Below are positions 25,686 through 37,464 of a stretch of 64,000 bases of DNA, one piece after another. The notes below the pieces were generated by a model that was given only the letters and a program-made list of their open reading frames with translations, was not told the origin of the DNA and did not search any database. Location of the stretch: contig JAFKAC010000020.1 of assembly GCA_025766275.1 (NCBI GenBank), positions 434,001 to 498,000 on the forward strand. The letters are read 5' to 3'. The position numbers and the translations under genes were made by a program. The stretch's first letter is position 1, and each line of letters starts with the position of its first letter. This DNA is from Lactarius indigo (taxonomy: Eukaryota; Basidiomycota; Agaricomycetes; Russulales; Russulaceae).

Positions 25686-25789
25686 GGGAATTTTACAATG
25701 TAATACAATTCAGTTGCAAAAATCTGACCAATCATATAGCCATATTTCGTGAAATAGCCGACTGAATTGGATTACATTGTAAAATGCCC
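25686..25789. repeat. MITE-like hairpin element (left copy)
   Basis: Bases 25686-25714 and 25761-25789 are inverted repeats of 29 bp with two mismatches (attttacaatgtaat as the core), separated by a 46-bp loop. Weaker pairing continues outward by another 10-15 bp. The size and AT-rich termini suit a miniature inverted-repeat transposable element, but I see no clear target-site duplication. Confidence 0.6.
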
Positions 25790-26204
25790 GCAGCGTCAGA
25801 ATGGAAAGGACAGACAATGAGGAAGACGACTCAGAAGCACACGCTTTGTGATTTGTATTTCTTATTACTTCCGAATTTGAAACCACATGCATGACTCCTC
25901 CCCGGTAAATGCGCATGAGCAGCATTTAAATTTTGCGGAGGGCCCAAAGGGTGTGGCGCTGGTATGTGGTTACCATATTTAGCCCAACTGCTGCTGGGCC
26001 TGGAGCGGGCGGGCGCCGCTGAACATGGGCACCGGTGATGCGCTCACGGGAGCGGGGGTACCAGTGTTGGACCGTCGCCGACTGGAAGTGGAAGTCGGGT
26101 AATACATGTATTGGCTTGTCACTGACTTGTCACTGACCGTGAAACAACCATGACTTTACTCATCACGTGAAGTAGCGAATACTGTACTGTAATCGATTAC
26201 ACGT

Positions 26205-26960
26205 TTATATGTTATACTCTTCATCGCTCCTTGTCCGTCCGATATGAGAGCTACCCGCCCCATGGGAATAGTCATGGTCGTTTGTGGTCGCCAACCCCAT
26301 GGTCCAACGGTCGTCCTGACTGTTACAACTAGTCGCTGACCGGCACAACACTGGGGTGTACAGCGCGTGGATGGAGGGGAAGAGTGTGCAGATTGACGCA
26401 GGAGGCGAGAGCTGCCGGTACGTGGGGGCCGTGAGGCACAAGGCCGTCGCTGCCACTGCTACCGTGGTGGCGTTTTCTTGAGTGACGGCCAAGACTCCGC
26501 GAGCGTTCGACTCACACATCTGTTCTATCCAACGTGGAGGTGTCGAAGGTTTTAGTCCGGTGTAATTGAAGCCATAAGTCTTGAAAAGGAGTGAGCCAGT
26601 TTGGACGGCGTCAATTGTCGCGTACATTTCTTTCGCGTTCTTCCATGGGACGCCGTCAATAGAATCGTGCTTGATTGATACCGCTGACCATATATTGCTG
26701 CCTTCCACGATCTCGGGAGCCGATGACTGGAGCGTCGCGTAGTGATAATGCGCCCAGTCAAACACGAGGTAGTCGTTGCAGAACCAAAATGGGCCAAGAG
26801 AAATGCAGGCATACCGTCCAACGTCGGGTAAGAAAGTGCGCAACGACAAATCCTTGGGGGGTGTGATATCTGGATGTTTGAAACTTGTGTGTCCAGCGAG
26901 TCCAGGGAGCGATGAGAAGGTTTTCGCAGGGAGAAAACCTAACCCCCGCCTGTCAAGCCG
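26205..26960 (-). pseudogene. Transposase-like remnant (left copy)
   Basis: Mirror of 31076-31831. It differs at one residue, Thr against Ala, in the motif LATTND near the end. Confidence 0.55.
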
Positions 26961-26964
26961 TTAG

Positions 26965-27660
26965 CGCTGTCTGAGAAACCGAGGACCGGAACGAGTCGAA
27001 AAGAAAAAGGCTGTGAAGAACGACGCACCTGAGGAATTGGTGTGGGGAGGAATCCATTCTACGGTACCCATAACAACGACTACCCCTCCGAAGAAGAGGG
27101 GCCAAAAGCCCAAAAAGGTCGCAGCAGGGACAGGAAATATGCCACCCTAGAAGCGGCTAATGTCGCTGGTCCTGAGGCCGTCAATTAACCTGCTAGCAAC
27201 ACGATCAATTGCCCGGACGTCAAGTCAAAGGCACCTGTGCTCATCCGTGACTCGTTGCCGAACACTCACCATGGTCTGCAGATTGCTGCCAGCCGACCCT
27301 TCGTCAATTTTCTCAGGAAGTCGAGGCCGAGCGCAAGCGAAAGCAACTGGAGCTCGAGGAAAAGCTTCAAGTGGCTGAGGAAGCGAAATGAATTTCAATG
27401 GAGCTCGAAGACGACAGGATAGAGAGGGCTGTTGAGGGGGAAGGTCATCGGCGGCTCATTCAACCAAACGAGGAAAGTCATACCGGTGTAGTGAGCGACC
27501 AGAAAGAAGTGTTCGAACTGAATGAGGTGAGTGGCGATGAAGAGGACGATTCCAAGCTTAGAGAAGTCGAGGTAAGCCAAATTTCAAGGACGAGGAGATA
27601 TGATCAACTGCTTACCATCGTGCTAGGTCAAACGAAAGCGCAAAGTGTTTTCGAAGACTG
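26965..27660 (+). pseudogene. Broken lysine-rich coding remnant (left copy)
   Basis: One frame reads NRGPERVEKKKAVKND and PPKKRGQKPKKV, then stops at about 27150. Another reads EAERKRKQLELEEKLQVAEEA and stops, and a third (27398-27661) carries an acidic stretch EVSGDEEDDSKLREVE before a GTAAGC donor. The pieces look like a lysine-rich, coiled-coil coding region disrupted by stops. It sits head-to-head with 26205-26960. Confidence 0.4.
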
Positions 27661-28088
27661 AGTTGCGCAACGGAAGCACTGCGTGCAGCAAGGGGGGAAA
27701 GAAAGTTGTCACGTGAAAATTTCACTTCCAGCCCAGAACGGAACGGGTGGGTGGTGGCCGAAAGGAAATGCAAATTGGAATGGGGAAGACGCTGTAGATG
27801 GTGTCCCCGGTGGCGAAAGGAAAAGGGAAAGCAGAGAGAACAATAGAGGCTTACATGCGAGCCCAGACAAAGCAGGAAACGTAAAGGGGAAAACGCGTAA
27901 TTTTAGATCATCACAAGAAGAGAAAGCGGCGGAAAGCCCCGTGCAATTGGCATTCAATGAGTCCTAATTTGTACTACAATTAGCACAGCAGCTTTTATTT
28001 ACTTGGGCTGGCCGCTCGGCTGCTCGCGACAGATTGTCATTGCAAGGACAACACTCCTATAATCCTATTTCTCTGGCCTACCTGAAAC

Positions 28089-29789
28089 ATGGGCCAATAC
28101 GTATTGAAGAAGACTCTGGTCAAACATGGAGATTCTGTGAACACACTAGTGTTTTCGTATGATGGGTCGTTGTTTGCTAGTGGGGCAGATGACGGTCTCG
28201 TCATCATCTTCAGGGGTAACGGAAGTGGTCAGGAACTTCGTCGATTTCAAGTCAAAGCACCTGTGACAGCATTGCTCTGGCGTTCTCGTTTCGGTTACAC
28301 AATCATAGCGGGTGATGCCAGCGGCGATGTGCATACAATATGCGTCAGCGATTCCACACACGTAAGTGTCTCTTTTCGCTCTGTCTGCGGTGTTATAAAT
28401 GCTGTTCACAGGAAAATGCATACTATCATACCGTTAACAACGTCTCTGGCCCGGTCCACTGCATCGCGCAAAGTCACACATTGCTAGCCATCAGTTCGGG
28501 GAATGTCGTACAGCTAATCAAGCAGGGAACTATAGGTTTGCTCCGTTCTTTTCTACTGGCCTGTGTGCAACTCCGGGTGACTAAAGTGACTAATAGCTAC
28601 CTGGGATACCGTCGCCCGGCTCCCTGACCCACCTAAATTCCCAGAACTGGAAGGGGAACTGCCAGAACCAATGGCTCGATCGCTTCACTTTTTAGGAACT
28701 AATGACCATATCCTTTTGGCGACATATCTAGATCATGGCGTGATGTGAACTTCCTACGACTAAGCCCCTATATATTTTACTAACTGTTACTGTATTCATA
28801 GAGCGTGGGATTCAAAGACTCTAGAAATTAAATGGCGCATACGTCCTCGATCCTGTAAGATGTATGATCAATTATCTCTGGTTCATTAGCGTTTTCTCAC
28901 GACACTCAATTTGATTCAGAGGTTGTTCTGCAGTATCCCCCAATGGGAGGTTTCTTGCCGTGACCAACCTCTACGATGGCATAGATTGGTATTCACTTGA
29001 TTCCAATCACTTTATGGATGCTCCGTTCCTGCACACTACTACACATGCGATATCGGAAAACGTGATTCTTCCCATGACATTCATTCATGGCGGCACTGCA
29101 GTGTTGTCGGGAACATCGACTGGCTGCGCTCGAATTACTAACTTGAAGGACTATTCCCTAGCGGAATCACTCCAGCATGACCGTGAGTGACCCGAACCTT
29201 TGCCAATGAAAGCGCAATCTGAGAGCTATGTTGAACAGCAAACGACATTTTGCAGGCTGTGGTTCGTGTCATCTCATATAATGAGAAGTTCCTTCCGCAA
29301 CTGTTGGATTTCAGGCATACTCTGGTTCTGGAGATTTGCGCCAGATCATAACTGGGGTATCCGAAAGGGGTTCAGAGACGAGGATGAAGTACTGGATTCA
29401 GCCTCACAGCCCAAAGAAGCAGGCACAACCGAAGTCAAAACCGGTCATAGAGAAAATCGGAGACCGTCTCACAATGCATGTATGTGAAGATATGTTTTAT
29501 TCGATTCGGCTGGCTAATTACTCGATAGAGGATGACCTTAGGAATCATCGTTGTTGCTTGTAGCCTAGCCTTTGTGTTTAGGGACGTTCGGGGTAATAGC
29601 GGGGCTCAGGACCGGTTCGGCAATATCCTGAGCGTGTCACCGTTTTTAGGGTCACGCAGGGAACAGTCCTTGGAGCAGTCTGAGACGCTAAATGTCGACA
29701 TGGACAATGGCAGCTCGGGCCACCAATGGCCTGACGAACCTGCATCTCAGAAGCTACGCGGCATAGAAATGCCAGAGTATCCAATATGA
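28089..29789 (+). CDS. WD40-repeat-like protein with C-terminal membrane helix, in the single-copy spacer
   Basis: The gene lies wholly in the unique spacer. The start at 28089 opens a beta-propeller-like sequence (blades such as VNTLVFSYDGSLFASGADDG and VTALLWRSRFGYTIIAGDA). Exons I can follow are 28089-28361, 28412-28535, 28597-28744, 28802-28861 and 28920-29182, with phases that agree across introns of 50-61 bp. Later exons read an AVVRVISYNEK blade near 29257 and a QIITGVSERG segment near 29342. The last segment begins near 29532 with a hydrophobic stretch (GIIVVACSLAFVF), suggesting a membrane anchor. The join after 29182 does not keep frame with the obvious acceptor, so a small frameshift or an unseen splice is possible. 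Such WD40-like proteins recur in Agaricomycete genomes; the function is unknown. Confidence 0.7.
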
Positions 29790-30375
29790 CCCCTGTATTC
29801 TAGACAGCTCAGGCATTGTCGCACTGTGCACTAGTTTCCATACCGTGTAATTATCGCATACCAACGCAGTTAGGGACCCATATCCGGCCTTATTATCAAT
29901 AAAAAAAATATAGTTGACCTTCTCGACCTAGCCGGTCGCCCTTTCTATCTTTTTCTATGTTTCAAACACTTCAAAGGATTGGAAAGTTACAAAAGGCAGA
30001 GCCTTAGCGCGACAAGTAATTATTGCCTTTGTGGTGTATCGTGTGTGTGCATCTCCCAGTAAATATCCGATACAGTGTCTGTGCTATCGTCTTGTGGGGC
30101 TTTCCGCCGCTTTCTCTTCTTGTGATGATCTAAAATTACGCGTTTTCCCCTTTATGTTTCCTGCTTTGTCTGGGCTCGCATGTAAGCCTCTATTGTTCTC
30201 TCTGCTTTCCCTTTTCCTTTCGCCACCGGGGACACCATCTACAGCGTCTTCCCCATTCCAATTTGCATTTCCTTTCGGCCACCACCCACCCATTCCGTTC
30301 TGGGCTGGAAGTGAAATTTTCACGTGACAACTTTCTTTCCCCCCTTGCTGCACGCAGTGCTTCCGTTGCGCAACT

Positions 30376-31071
30376 CAGTCTTCGAAAACACTTTGCGCTT
30401 TCGTTTGACCTAGCACGATGGTAAGCAGTTGATCATATCTCCTCGTCCTTGAAATTTGGCTTACCTCGACTTCTCTAAGCTTGGAATCGTCCTCTTCATC
30501 ACCACTCACCTCATTCAGTTCGAACACTTCTTTCTGGTCGCTCACTACACCGGTATGACTTTCCTCGTTTGGTTGAATGAGCCGCCGATGACCTTCCCCC
30601 TCAACAGCCCTCTCTATCCTGTCGTCTTCGAGCTCCATTGAAATTCATTTCGCTTCCTCAGCCACTTGAAGCTTTTCCTCGAGCTCCAGTTGCTTTCGCT
30701 TGCGCTCGGCCTCGACTTCCTGAGAAAATTGACGAAGGGTCGGCTGGCAGCAATCTGCAGACCATGGTGAGTGTTCGGCAACGAGTCACGGATGAGCACA
30801 GGTGCCTTTGACTTGACGTCCGGGCAATTGATCGTGTTGCTAGCAGGTTAATTGACGGCCTCAGGACCAGCGACATTAGCCGCTTCTAGGGTGGCATATT
30901 TCCTGTCCCTGCTGCGACCTTTTTGGGCTTTTGGCCCCTCTTCTTCGGAGGGGTAGTCGTTGTTATGGGTACCGTAGAATGGATTCCTCCCCACACCAAT
31001 TCCTCAGGTGCGTCGTTCTTCACAGCCTTTTTCTTTTCGACTCGTTCCGGTCCTCGGTTTCTCAGACAGCG
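30376..31071 (-). pseudogene. Broken lysine-rich coding remnant (right copy)
   Basis: Mirror of 26965-27660, with the same stops. One residue differs in the antisense frame (Ala against Thr near 30500). Confidence 0.4.
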
Positions 31072-31075
31072 CTAA

Positions 31076-31831
31076 CGGCTTGACAGGCGGGGGTTAGGTT
31101 TTCTCCCTGCGAAAACCTTCTCATCGCTCCCTGGACTCGCTGGACACACAAGTTTCAAACATCCAGATATCACACCCCCCAAGGATTTGTCGTTGCGCAC
31201 TTTCTTACCCGACGTTGGACGGTATGCCTGCATTTCTCTTGGCCCATTTTGGTTCTGCAACGACTACCTCGTGTTTGACTGGGCGCATTATCACTACGCG
31301 ACGCTCCAGTCATCGGCTCCCGAGATCGTGGAAGGCAGCAATATATGGTCAGCGGTATCAATCAAGCACGATTCTATTGACGGCGTCCCATGGAAGAACG
31401 CGAAAGAAATGTACGCGACAATTGACGCCGTCCAAACTGGCTCACTCCTTTTCAAGACTTATGGCTTCAATTACACCGGACTAAAACCTTCGACACCTCC
31501 ACGTTGGATAGAACAGATGTGTGAGTCGAACGCTCGCGGAGTCTTGGCCGTCACTCAAGAAAACGCCACCACGGTAGCAGTGGCAGCGACGGCCTTGTGC
31601 CTCACGGCCCCCACGTACCGGCAGCTCTCGCCTCCTGCGTCAATCTGCACACTCTTCCCCTCCATCCACGCGCTGTACACCCCAGTGTTGTGCCGGTCAG
31701 CGACTAGTTGTAACAGTCAGGACGACCGTTGGACCATGGGGTTGGCGACCGCAAACGACCATGACTATTCCCATGGGGCGGGTAGCTCTCATATCGGACG
31801 GACAAGGAGCGATGAAGAGTATAACATATAA
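31076..31831 (+). pseudogene. Transposase-like remnant (right copy)
   Basis: A frame of 251 codons without an initial Met begins after TAA 31073-31075. It carries a run of motifs I recognise from large Agaricomycete transposon proteins of the Plavaka kind: HPDITPPKDLSLRTFLPDV, LGPFWFCNDYLVFDWAHYHY, IWSAVSIKHDSIDGVPWKNA and KEMYATIDAVQTG. After about residue 150 the sequence changes to low-complexity Ala/Thr/Ser-rich residues without the expected continuation, and it stops at 31829-31831. Only an N-terminal portion of a much longer protein is present, so this is a truncated remnant. Confidence 0.55.
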
Positions 31832-32246
31832 ACGTGTAATCGATTACAGTACAGTATTCGCTACTTCACGTGATGAGTAAAGTCATGGTTGTTTCACGGT
31901 CAGTGACAAGTCAGTGACAAGCCAATACATGTATTACCCGACTTCCACTTCCAGTCGGCGACGGTCCAACACTGGTACCCCCGCTCCCGTGAGCGCATCA
32001 CCGGTGCCCATGTTCAGCGGCGCCCGCCCGCTCCAGGCCCAGCAGCAGTTGGGCTAAATATGGTAACCACATACCAGCGCCACACCCTTTGGGCCCTCCG
32101 CAAAATTTAAATGCTGCTCATGCGCATTTACCGGGGAGGAGTCATGCATGTGGTTTCAAATTCGGAAGTAATAAGAAATACAAATCACAAAGCGTGTGCT
32201 TCTGAGTCGTCTTCCTCATTGTCTGTCCTTTCCATTCTGACGCTGC

Positions 32247-32350
32247 GGGCATTTTACAATGTAATCCAATTCAGTCGGCTATTTCACGAAATATGGCTAT
32301 ATGATTGGTCAGATTTTTGCAACTGAATTGTATTACATTGTAAAATTCCC
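32247..32350. repeat. MITE-like hairpin element (right copy)
   Basis: Mirror of 25686-25789, with the same 29-bp arms and mismatches. Confidence 0.6.
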
Positions 32351-33285
32351 ACAGTGGCACGAGTCAGATTAGGGCGTCTCGTGTCGACACCCCGTTGACA
32401 ATGTAGATGGGCGCCGGTCTATAACGTTCTCTAGACCTGTTGTTGTTTCTCTGAAAAAGTGTATGACTTTTAAACTTTGTTGGCGTACGCTGACGCCTTA
32501 CGGTACTTTTCAGAAGCGGTAAATTGTAATATGTGACTCGTACTTTGTCTACCCTTGACTTCCATGGCTCGCAGAAAATTTAGTTTCGTGGACGGACTCC
32601 CGAGGTGGTTTCAATGGCGAAAACGCCGACGATGACAATCCCTTACCAGCGGAAGCCATCAAAAATGGAGGCGCGCTGCCGTTGGAAGGCAATGAGTAGT
32701 CCATAAGTTTGGCCCGGCAGCAAAGACGAGGTGAAAATGAAGATTGAGCAAAGATCTTCCAGAAGATCATTGCCGAAGTCAGGAGGGACACTGCTGGACC
32801 TTCTTGACTCGGAGTCGCCATAATACCAAACGCTTACACAATTGACTAAGAGCTTAGAGCTGGCTGACCGCCGTCCCCCTGGCCTCGCGAAGTTTCTTCG
32901 TTAATGTAGATGTCTATCGCTTCAGGGACTATCCACCGGTTCTACCCACATACCAAGAGTCAGATATAGCACAAGATATTGTCAGGGTGTGGACTGGAGT
33001 GAACCGTTAAGACCGCCGAGAAGAGATGACGAGTCTTACGCAAATAGATTGCCGAACAAAAGACCTTGCCAGAAGTGACCTTTGAATGACATTGATCCGG
33101 GGCCATCGGCGGTTCACATGTCCATACTGGCTGACTGTCGGGAAGTAGACGTGCATGTACGATATTGGGAGGGGGGGGGCGGTTCTAAACTGGCTGTGGG
33201 GTAAGTTATAATTTTGACTTTGTCGAGCTGTGTCACGGAGTTTTTTTGGGGTCGCATTGTTGTAATCTGGGTAGTGTACAGAACA

Positions 33286-34068
33286 CTAGTACTGGAAAGT
33301 GAGCTCCGCGGCTTGCGTAGCAAGGTTCTGGGAAGTGGTGTGAGAGAGCGCGTCGAGTCTGTCCTGGAGGTCCACGTAGTCCTCTTTGAGGGTGCTCAGT
33401 TCCGAGCACAGGGAGCGGACGTCCCGGTCTGCTTCTGTCTTCAAGTTGTTGGTCGAGTTGTGGCTCTCTGTTTTGCTATGCACATCTTCACCCTCGCGTT
33501 CCTTTAAGATGCGCTCTTTTTCTTCTCGCTCATCTTGTTCGTGTTCGGCCAGCCACCGACGGTCAGCTTCGAAGTGTCCAATAGTTGGACCGCACTTGCG
33601 GAGACGGGTTCTGAGCTGGACACAGGTGGTCCCTGCGGCAGTGAGACGCACCCAGAAACTCCTGAATCGCTTGATTTGTTCCCCTTCTGAGTAGTTATCA
33701 GAGAACAAAACATACATACATACAAAAACTGGTGTTTTTGGCCAACCGTCCTTAGGAACCTGGAACAGGGGCATAATGTTAGGATCATGGGGCAGAGGTG
33801 CTTCAGCTATGTGTAGGCCTTTTCGCGCGGAGTCAGTCTATCTGGGAAGAAGACGGTATGGAGACAGTAAGCACATACTGATCTTGTTGAGCGCGAACAT
33901 GAACCTGCGAGGACCGCTTGCCCTCCACCTCGTGCCCGACCCCACGAGGTAATGGTGCTTTAGGTACTCCTGGGTATTCTCGCACGGCATCAGGTCTGTC
34001 AACAAGAGAGAGTGGAGGGGTATGTGGATAGCCGGACGACACTCATAAGTAGTGTTAAAAACGAACAC
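33286..34068 (-). CDS. Uncharacterised protein with C-terminal coiled coil, partial model (right copy)
   Basis: Mirror of 23969-24751 with identical frames; see that entry. Confidence 0.5.
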
Positions 34069-35429
34069 GTTTCCTGCACAGCGGTTGAGATGCCGTGCAT
34101 TGCGGCGAAAGGTATGAACTACGCGAGCAACGAGAGTCCCAGCTCCGATGTCATCATGTCATCATCGGACTTTCGTGCAGTGGAACGAGTTGACGGAGCG
34201 TCGACATCACTTTTCTTCACAGAGGTTCAGGTCGGGCCATTGTGGGACGCCTGGGTCGTCCTAGGGTTTAGCACTGGAGTGAAATGTGTACATTGTCCTG
34301 CTCAACGACGGCTGGGTACATACTTGATAGACGAGGAGGGGTTGGTATCTTCACGTTGACAGAAAGGATCAAAGAATACTTGCTGTTTCTTCCCACGATG
34401 AATACACGATCCAAAACAACACTGTTGGAGCCCAACGAAGTATCCCGAACTAGTACTCCCAGCTGTGGCACGGCCATATGCACGCTCGTCGGCTCGATGG
34501 TTTAATACTAAAAACCATTCGGGTGCACATAAATTGGCTCTTTTTTACCAGGCATGGAACCATACCCTGAACGTCGAATTTGACTCCGAGACCCAGCAAG
34601 GCTCCCAGAAACATTGAAACAGGATTGGGTCACAGCAAGTTCGAGTGGATTTGGTTGAGACTCCCGAGAAAATTCAGTCCCAGAGACGGACACAAGTGGG
34701 TAAACATGGAATCCAGATGTTTCAGACATCATATCGAGGCCACAGAGTTAACTAAAACACGCTGCACAAGCCTGAGACCCAACTGCCGGTGAGGCCCAAT
34801 GGTTGAGAGCAAGGTTGAGAGTCTTGAGACGCGTAGTACGCGTGATATATACTAATTACCAAAGTAAAGGTAACAGATTTACGATCGGCCGTTTTTGGGT
34901 ACACCAGATTTCGATTATCTTAATCTGGAAAGAGTACATATACATGGACATTCCCCGAAAGTTCCCTCGATTATAAGCGCTACCCCCCCAGCTGTACTGG
35001 TCGCTCTATCGAGGGTCCTTAGCGCAGCCGGCACGCCCATAGAGTGAGCGGTCATCGGTCTATAAAAGTCTCACGGCGATCCACGTACTTTGTCTCCATG
35101 AGTCTGAGTCCATCTGACCAACTCTAACAAGGAAGCGCACGCCGCCCATCTGATGAATGATCGAAATATATATGTGTACGGTTAAATAGGAAACCACCTT
35201 GGGCATTTGTTGTACTCTCCACGTAACATGCAACAATTTGAGTCCGGTCACAGCTGATTTTCGGCTTGTGCATTACTGTAGCACCCTAATGCCAGTGTTA
35301 GACGTTAGACCGTGACACTCCGGCTTACTACTCTGTCCAAACAAAATCGTATATAACACAACAAAAATCAAGACCCCCAATACCCCCCATCCAATCGTCC
35401 TCAACGCTATCTCACAGTACCGGGTGCAT

Positions 35430-36028
35430 ATGACCATTTGGGACCAACGAAACGATGAGGGCTTCGTGAGTAACGTACAACTTTTTCACTGTATCTTCCG
35501 TCACTCGAGTGTGTTATAACTAAGATCACCGACCCGAACACCTCAACTACTTCAAACACGGAGTCCGATCAGGCGCTGGCAAGTAGCGATGATGTGACCG
35601 CAGATGGCACAGAAATTAATGTCGAAGACCCATTCAGAGCCACTAGTAAGCCTCTAAGAAGGAACCCTCACATTTCGACCTAACAAAGCACATCAGATAT
35701 CGTTCGGCGGACCAACCAAGTCGATTGGCGTCCCACGGGGCTTTATGTCAACAGCAGTCGTCCTGACCGTGCTGCCTTGCATAGATCACTTGCGGTGGCA
35801 GAGATATACGAAGAACTCGACGATCTGAACGAAGAGATCGTGGCTTTAGTGTTGGCTCAGAATAAGGAGGTTAAGAGACAGCTGGCGGAAATGAAGAAGG
35901 AGATATCAGACATACGCAGTAATTTCATCGCCCTACGTACAAGGTTACACCAACCTGGTCTTGATATTCCTACCCACATGCTCTTCCACGTCGTGGTTGT
36001 GTTTATTATATTTGTAGTCATGCACTGA
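35430..36028 (+). CDS. Small tail-anchored coiled-coil protein, 162 aa (right copy)
   Basis: Three exons (35430-35465, 35525-35645, 35697-36028) total 489 bp and stay in frame. The introns are 59 and 51 bp, with GTGAGT and GTAAGC donors and CTAAC-like branch sites. Residues 13-50 are Ser/Thr/Asp-rich. Residues about 85-135 form a long charged helix (EELDDLNEEIVALVLAQN, EVKRQLAEMKKEISDIR), probably a coiled coil. The last 16-18 residues are a hydrophobic anchor (MLFHVVVVFIIFVVMH) directly before the stop, so the protein should sit in a membrane with its N terminus cytosolic. The same frame is open upstream of the ATG to a TGA, so another exon may exist. The family is not recognised. Confidence 0.7.
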
Positions 36029-37464
36029 AAGTTTGAAAGTTTGCATTGATATCCAAGTTAACGTGTCCTCTTGCTGGGTGGCACGACTTGCGGGGGAGTG
36101 CGTGCTCAGCTACACCGGGAACAGGACTGGGCCGGACCGTTTCCGATCGTCTCGCCTCGTCGCGAGCTTGGTCGCGAGCTTCTAATTTTTGGCTTGTTTT
36201 TTGGACTCGGCCTTTGGCCGCTACCATACATCATCCTTAGTTATCGGCCTGGGGCATCCTGAGTACACAAATTTGCCATCTTCCACAGGCACCCAGATAA
36301 CTTAAGGCGGAGACATGGACCTTGACATGGACGGCGAGCGATCCGAGCAAGGATCCGAGTGTAAGATAAAAGGCGGTCCGTACTAGGAGCACTAGATGTG
36401 ACATGTGACATGCGACAAGTGACACCCAAATATGGTAGGAGCTAGTTCCCCTAGTCACGGCTGGTCAAATTTTGTTTTGCTGATGCCCAACTAAGTTACT
36501 TTTGCCTCGTGTCACAGTCCCTCGACCTTGTTGTCGCCAGCCTTGAATCCCCCTTCAGCGTTCGGTAAAAGACTCCCTGCTCCCAGAGACTTCCTCTTCT
36601 CAAACTCTTGCAGATCGTGCAGAACGTCTCACAAATCGCGGGTGGCGCCAAGCAGTTATTCAACACCTTGTTCAACATGGCGCAAAGGGTGGATGACCTG
36701 ATCTTCGCGACAGGTATTGCGTTGTGCTCACGCTGACCTCTGATCGATTTCGCGAATTTATTATGCTGAGAGAAAATGCGCAGAGAAGGGATCTCTCAAT
36801 CCCGTCACCACATGGGGAAACCAGGCACCCCTCCAAGAAAAGTCACGGCGATCACGTCCTCAGTCCTCAGTCCTCAGGCCTCAGTCTTTGTTCCGATCAC
36901 GTCAGTTTTCTAGATCTGACTCCGGTCGGCTCCCGCGACTATTGAATTTCGACCTACCAACGGCCTTTTTCATCCAATTCAGGATAGCGTGGGCACGCAG
37001 GCTTCTGGTCTCTGACGCTCTTGTGGAGCAGAAGGTGGTTGGTGACGTCAATACCTTCTTTGAATACATATGGCGGTGTGTCTAACCTAACCCCTTTTTA
37101 AAACGAGTGACTCACCTAAAACTTTATTTTTTTTTGGGTTGCTTAGGACAAGCGCGCTACTCTCTGGCGCGTTTGTATAATCCCCGCCCCGGACTGAGCG
37201 GGCGAAGTCGTAAACTAGGTCTGCATCGTGGCAGTGCCATGAGTGAGTGAACGACGGAGGGTGAGTAGCCATGCACATATGTAGCTGTGTAGACGGTGAT
37301 TATATTATTTACAGCATCATCGATCACGGGCCCTCTGCACGCTTTACTTCTGTCTTTACTCGATATTAAACCCGTGATTTGGACCGTAAGACATATATTT
37401 ACTTGACGGGTTTAAGTCACCAGTATTGTTTTTCTTTCGTCCGTGTCGGCCAAATACTATCAGG

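Larger units (their letters stand above)
1..27940. repeat. Left arm of a giant inverted repeat (palindrome)
   Basis: Every reading frame here has a mirror-image partner on the opposite strand of the right arm. Paired coordinates add to 58154 from position 1 to about 13053, to 53064-53095 between about 13059 and 14908, and to 58037 or 58036 from 19851 to 27940. The inner end is the shared string ggcggaaagcccc ending at 27940. The arm reaches window position 1, so its outer end is not seen. Left-only sequence is 14909-19850. Single-base differences occur, for example at 198 against 57956. Confidence 0.97.
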
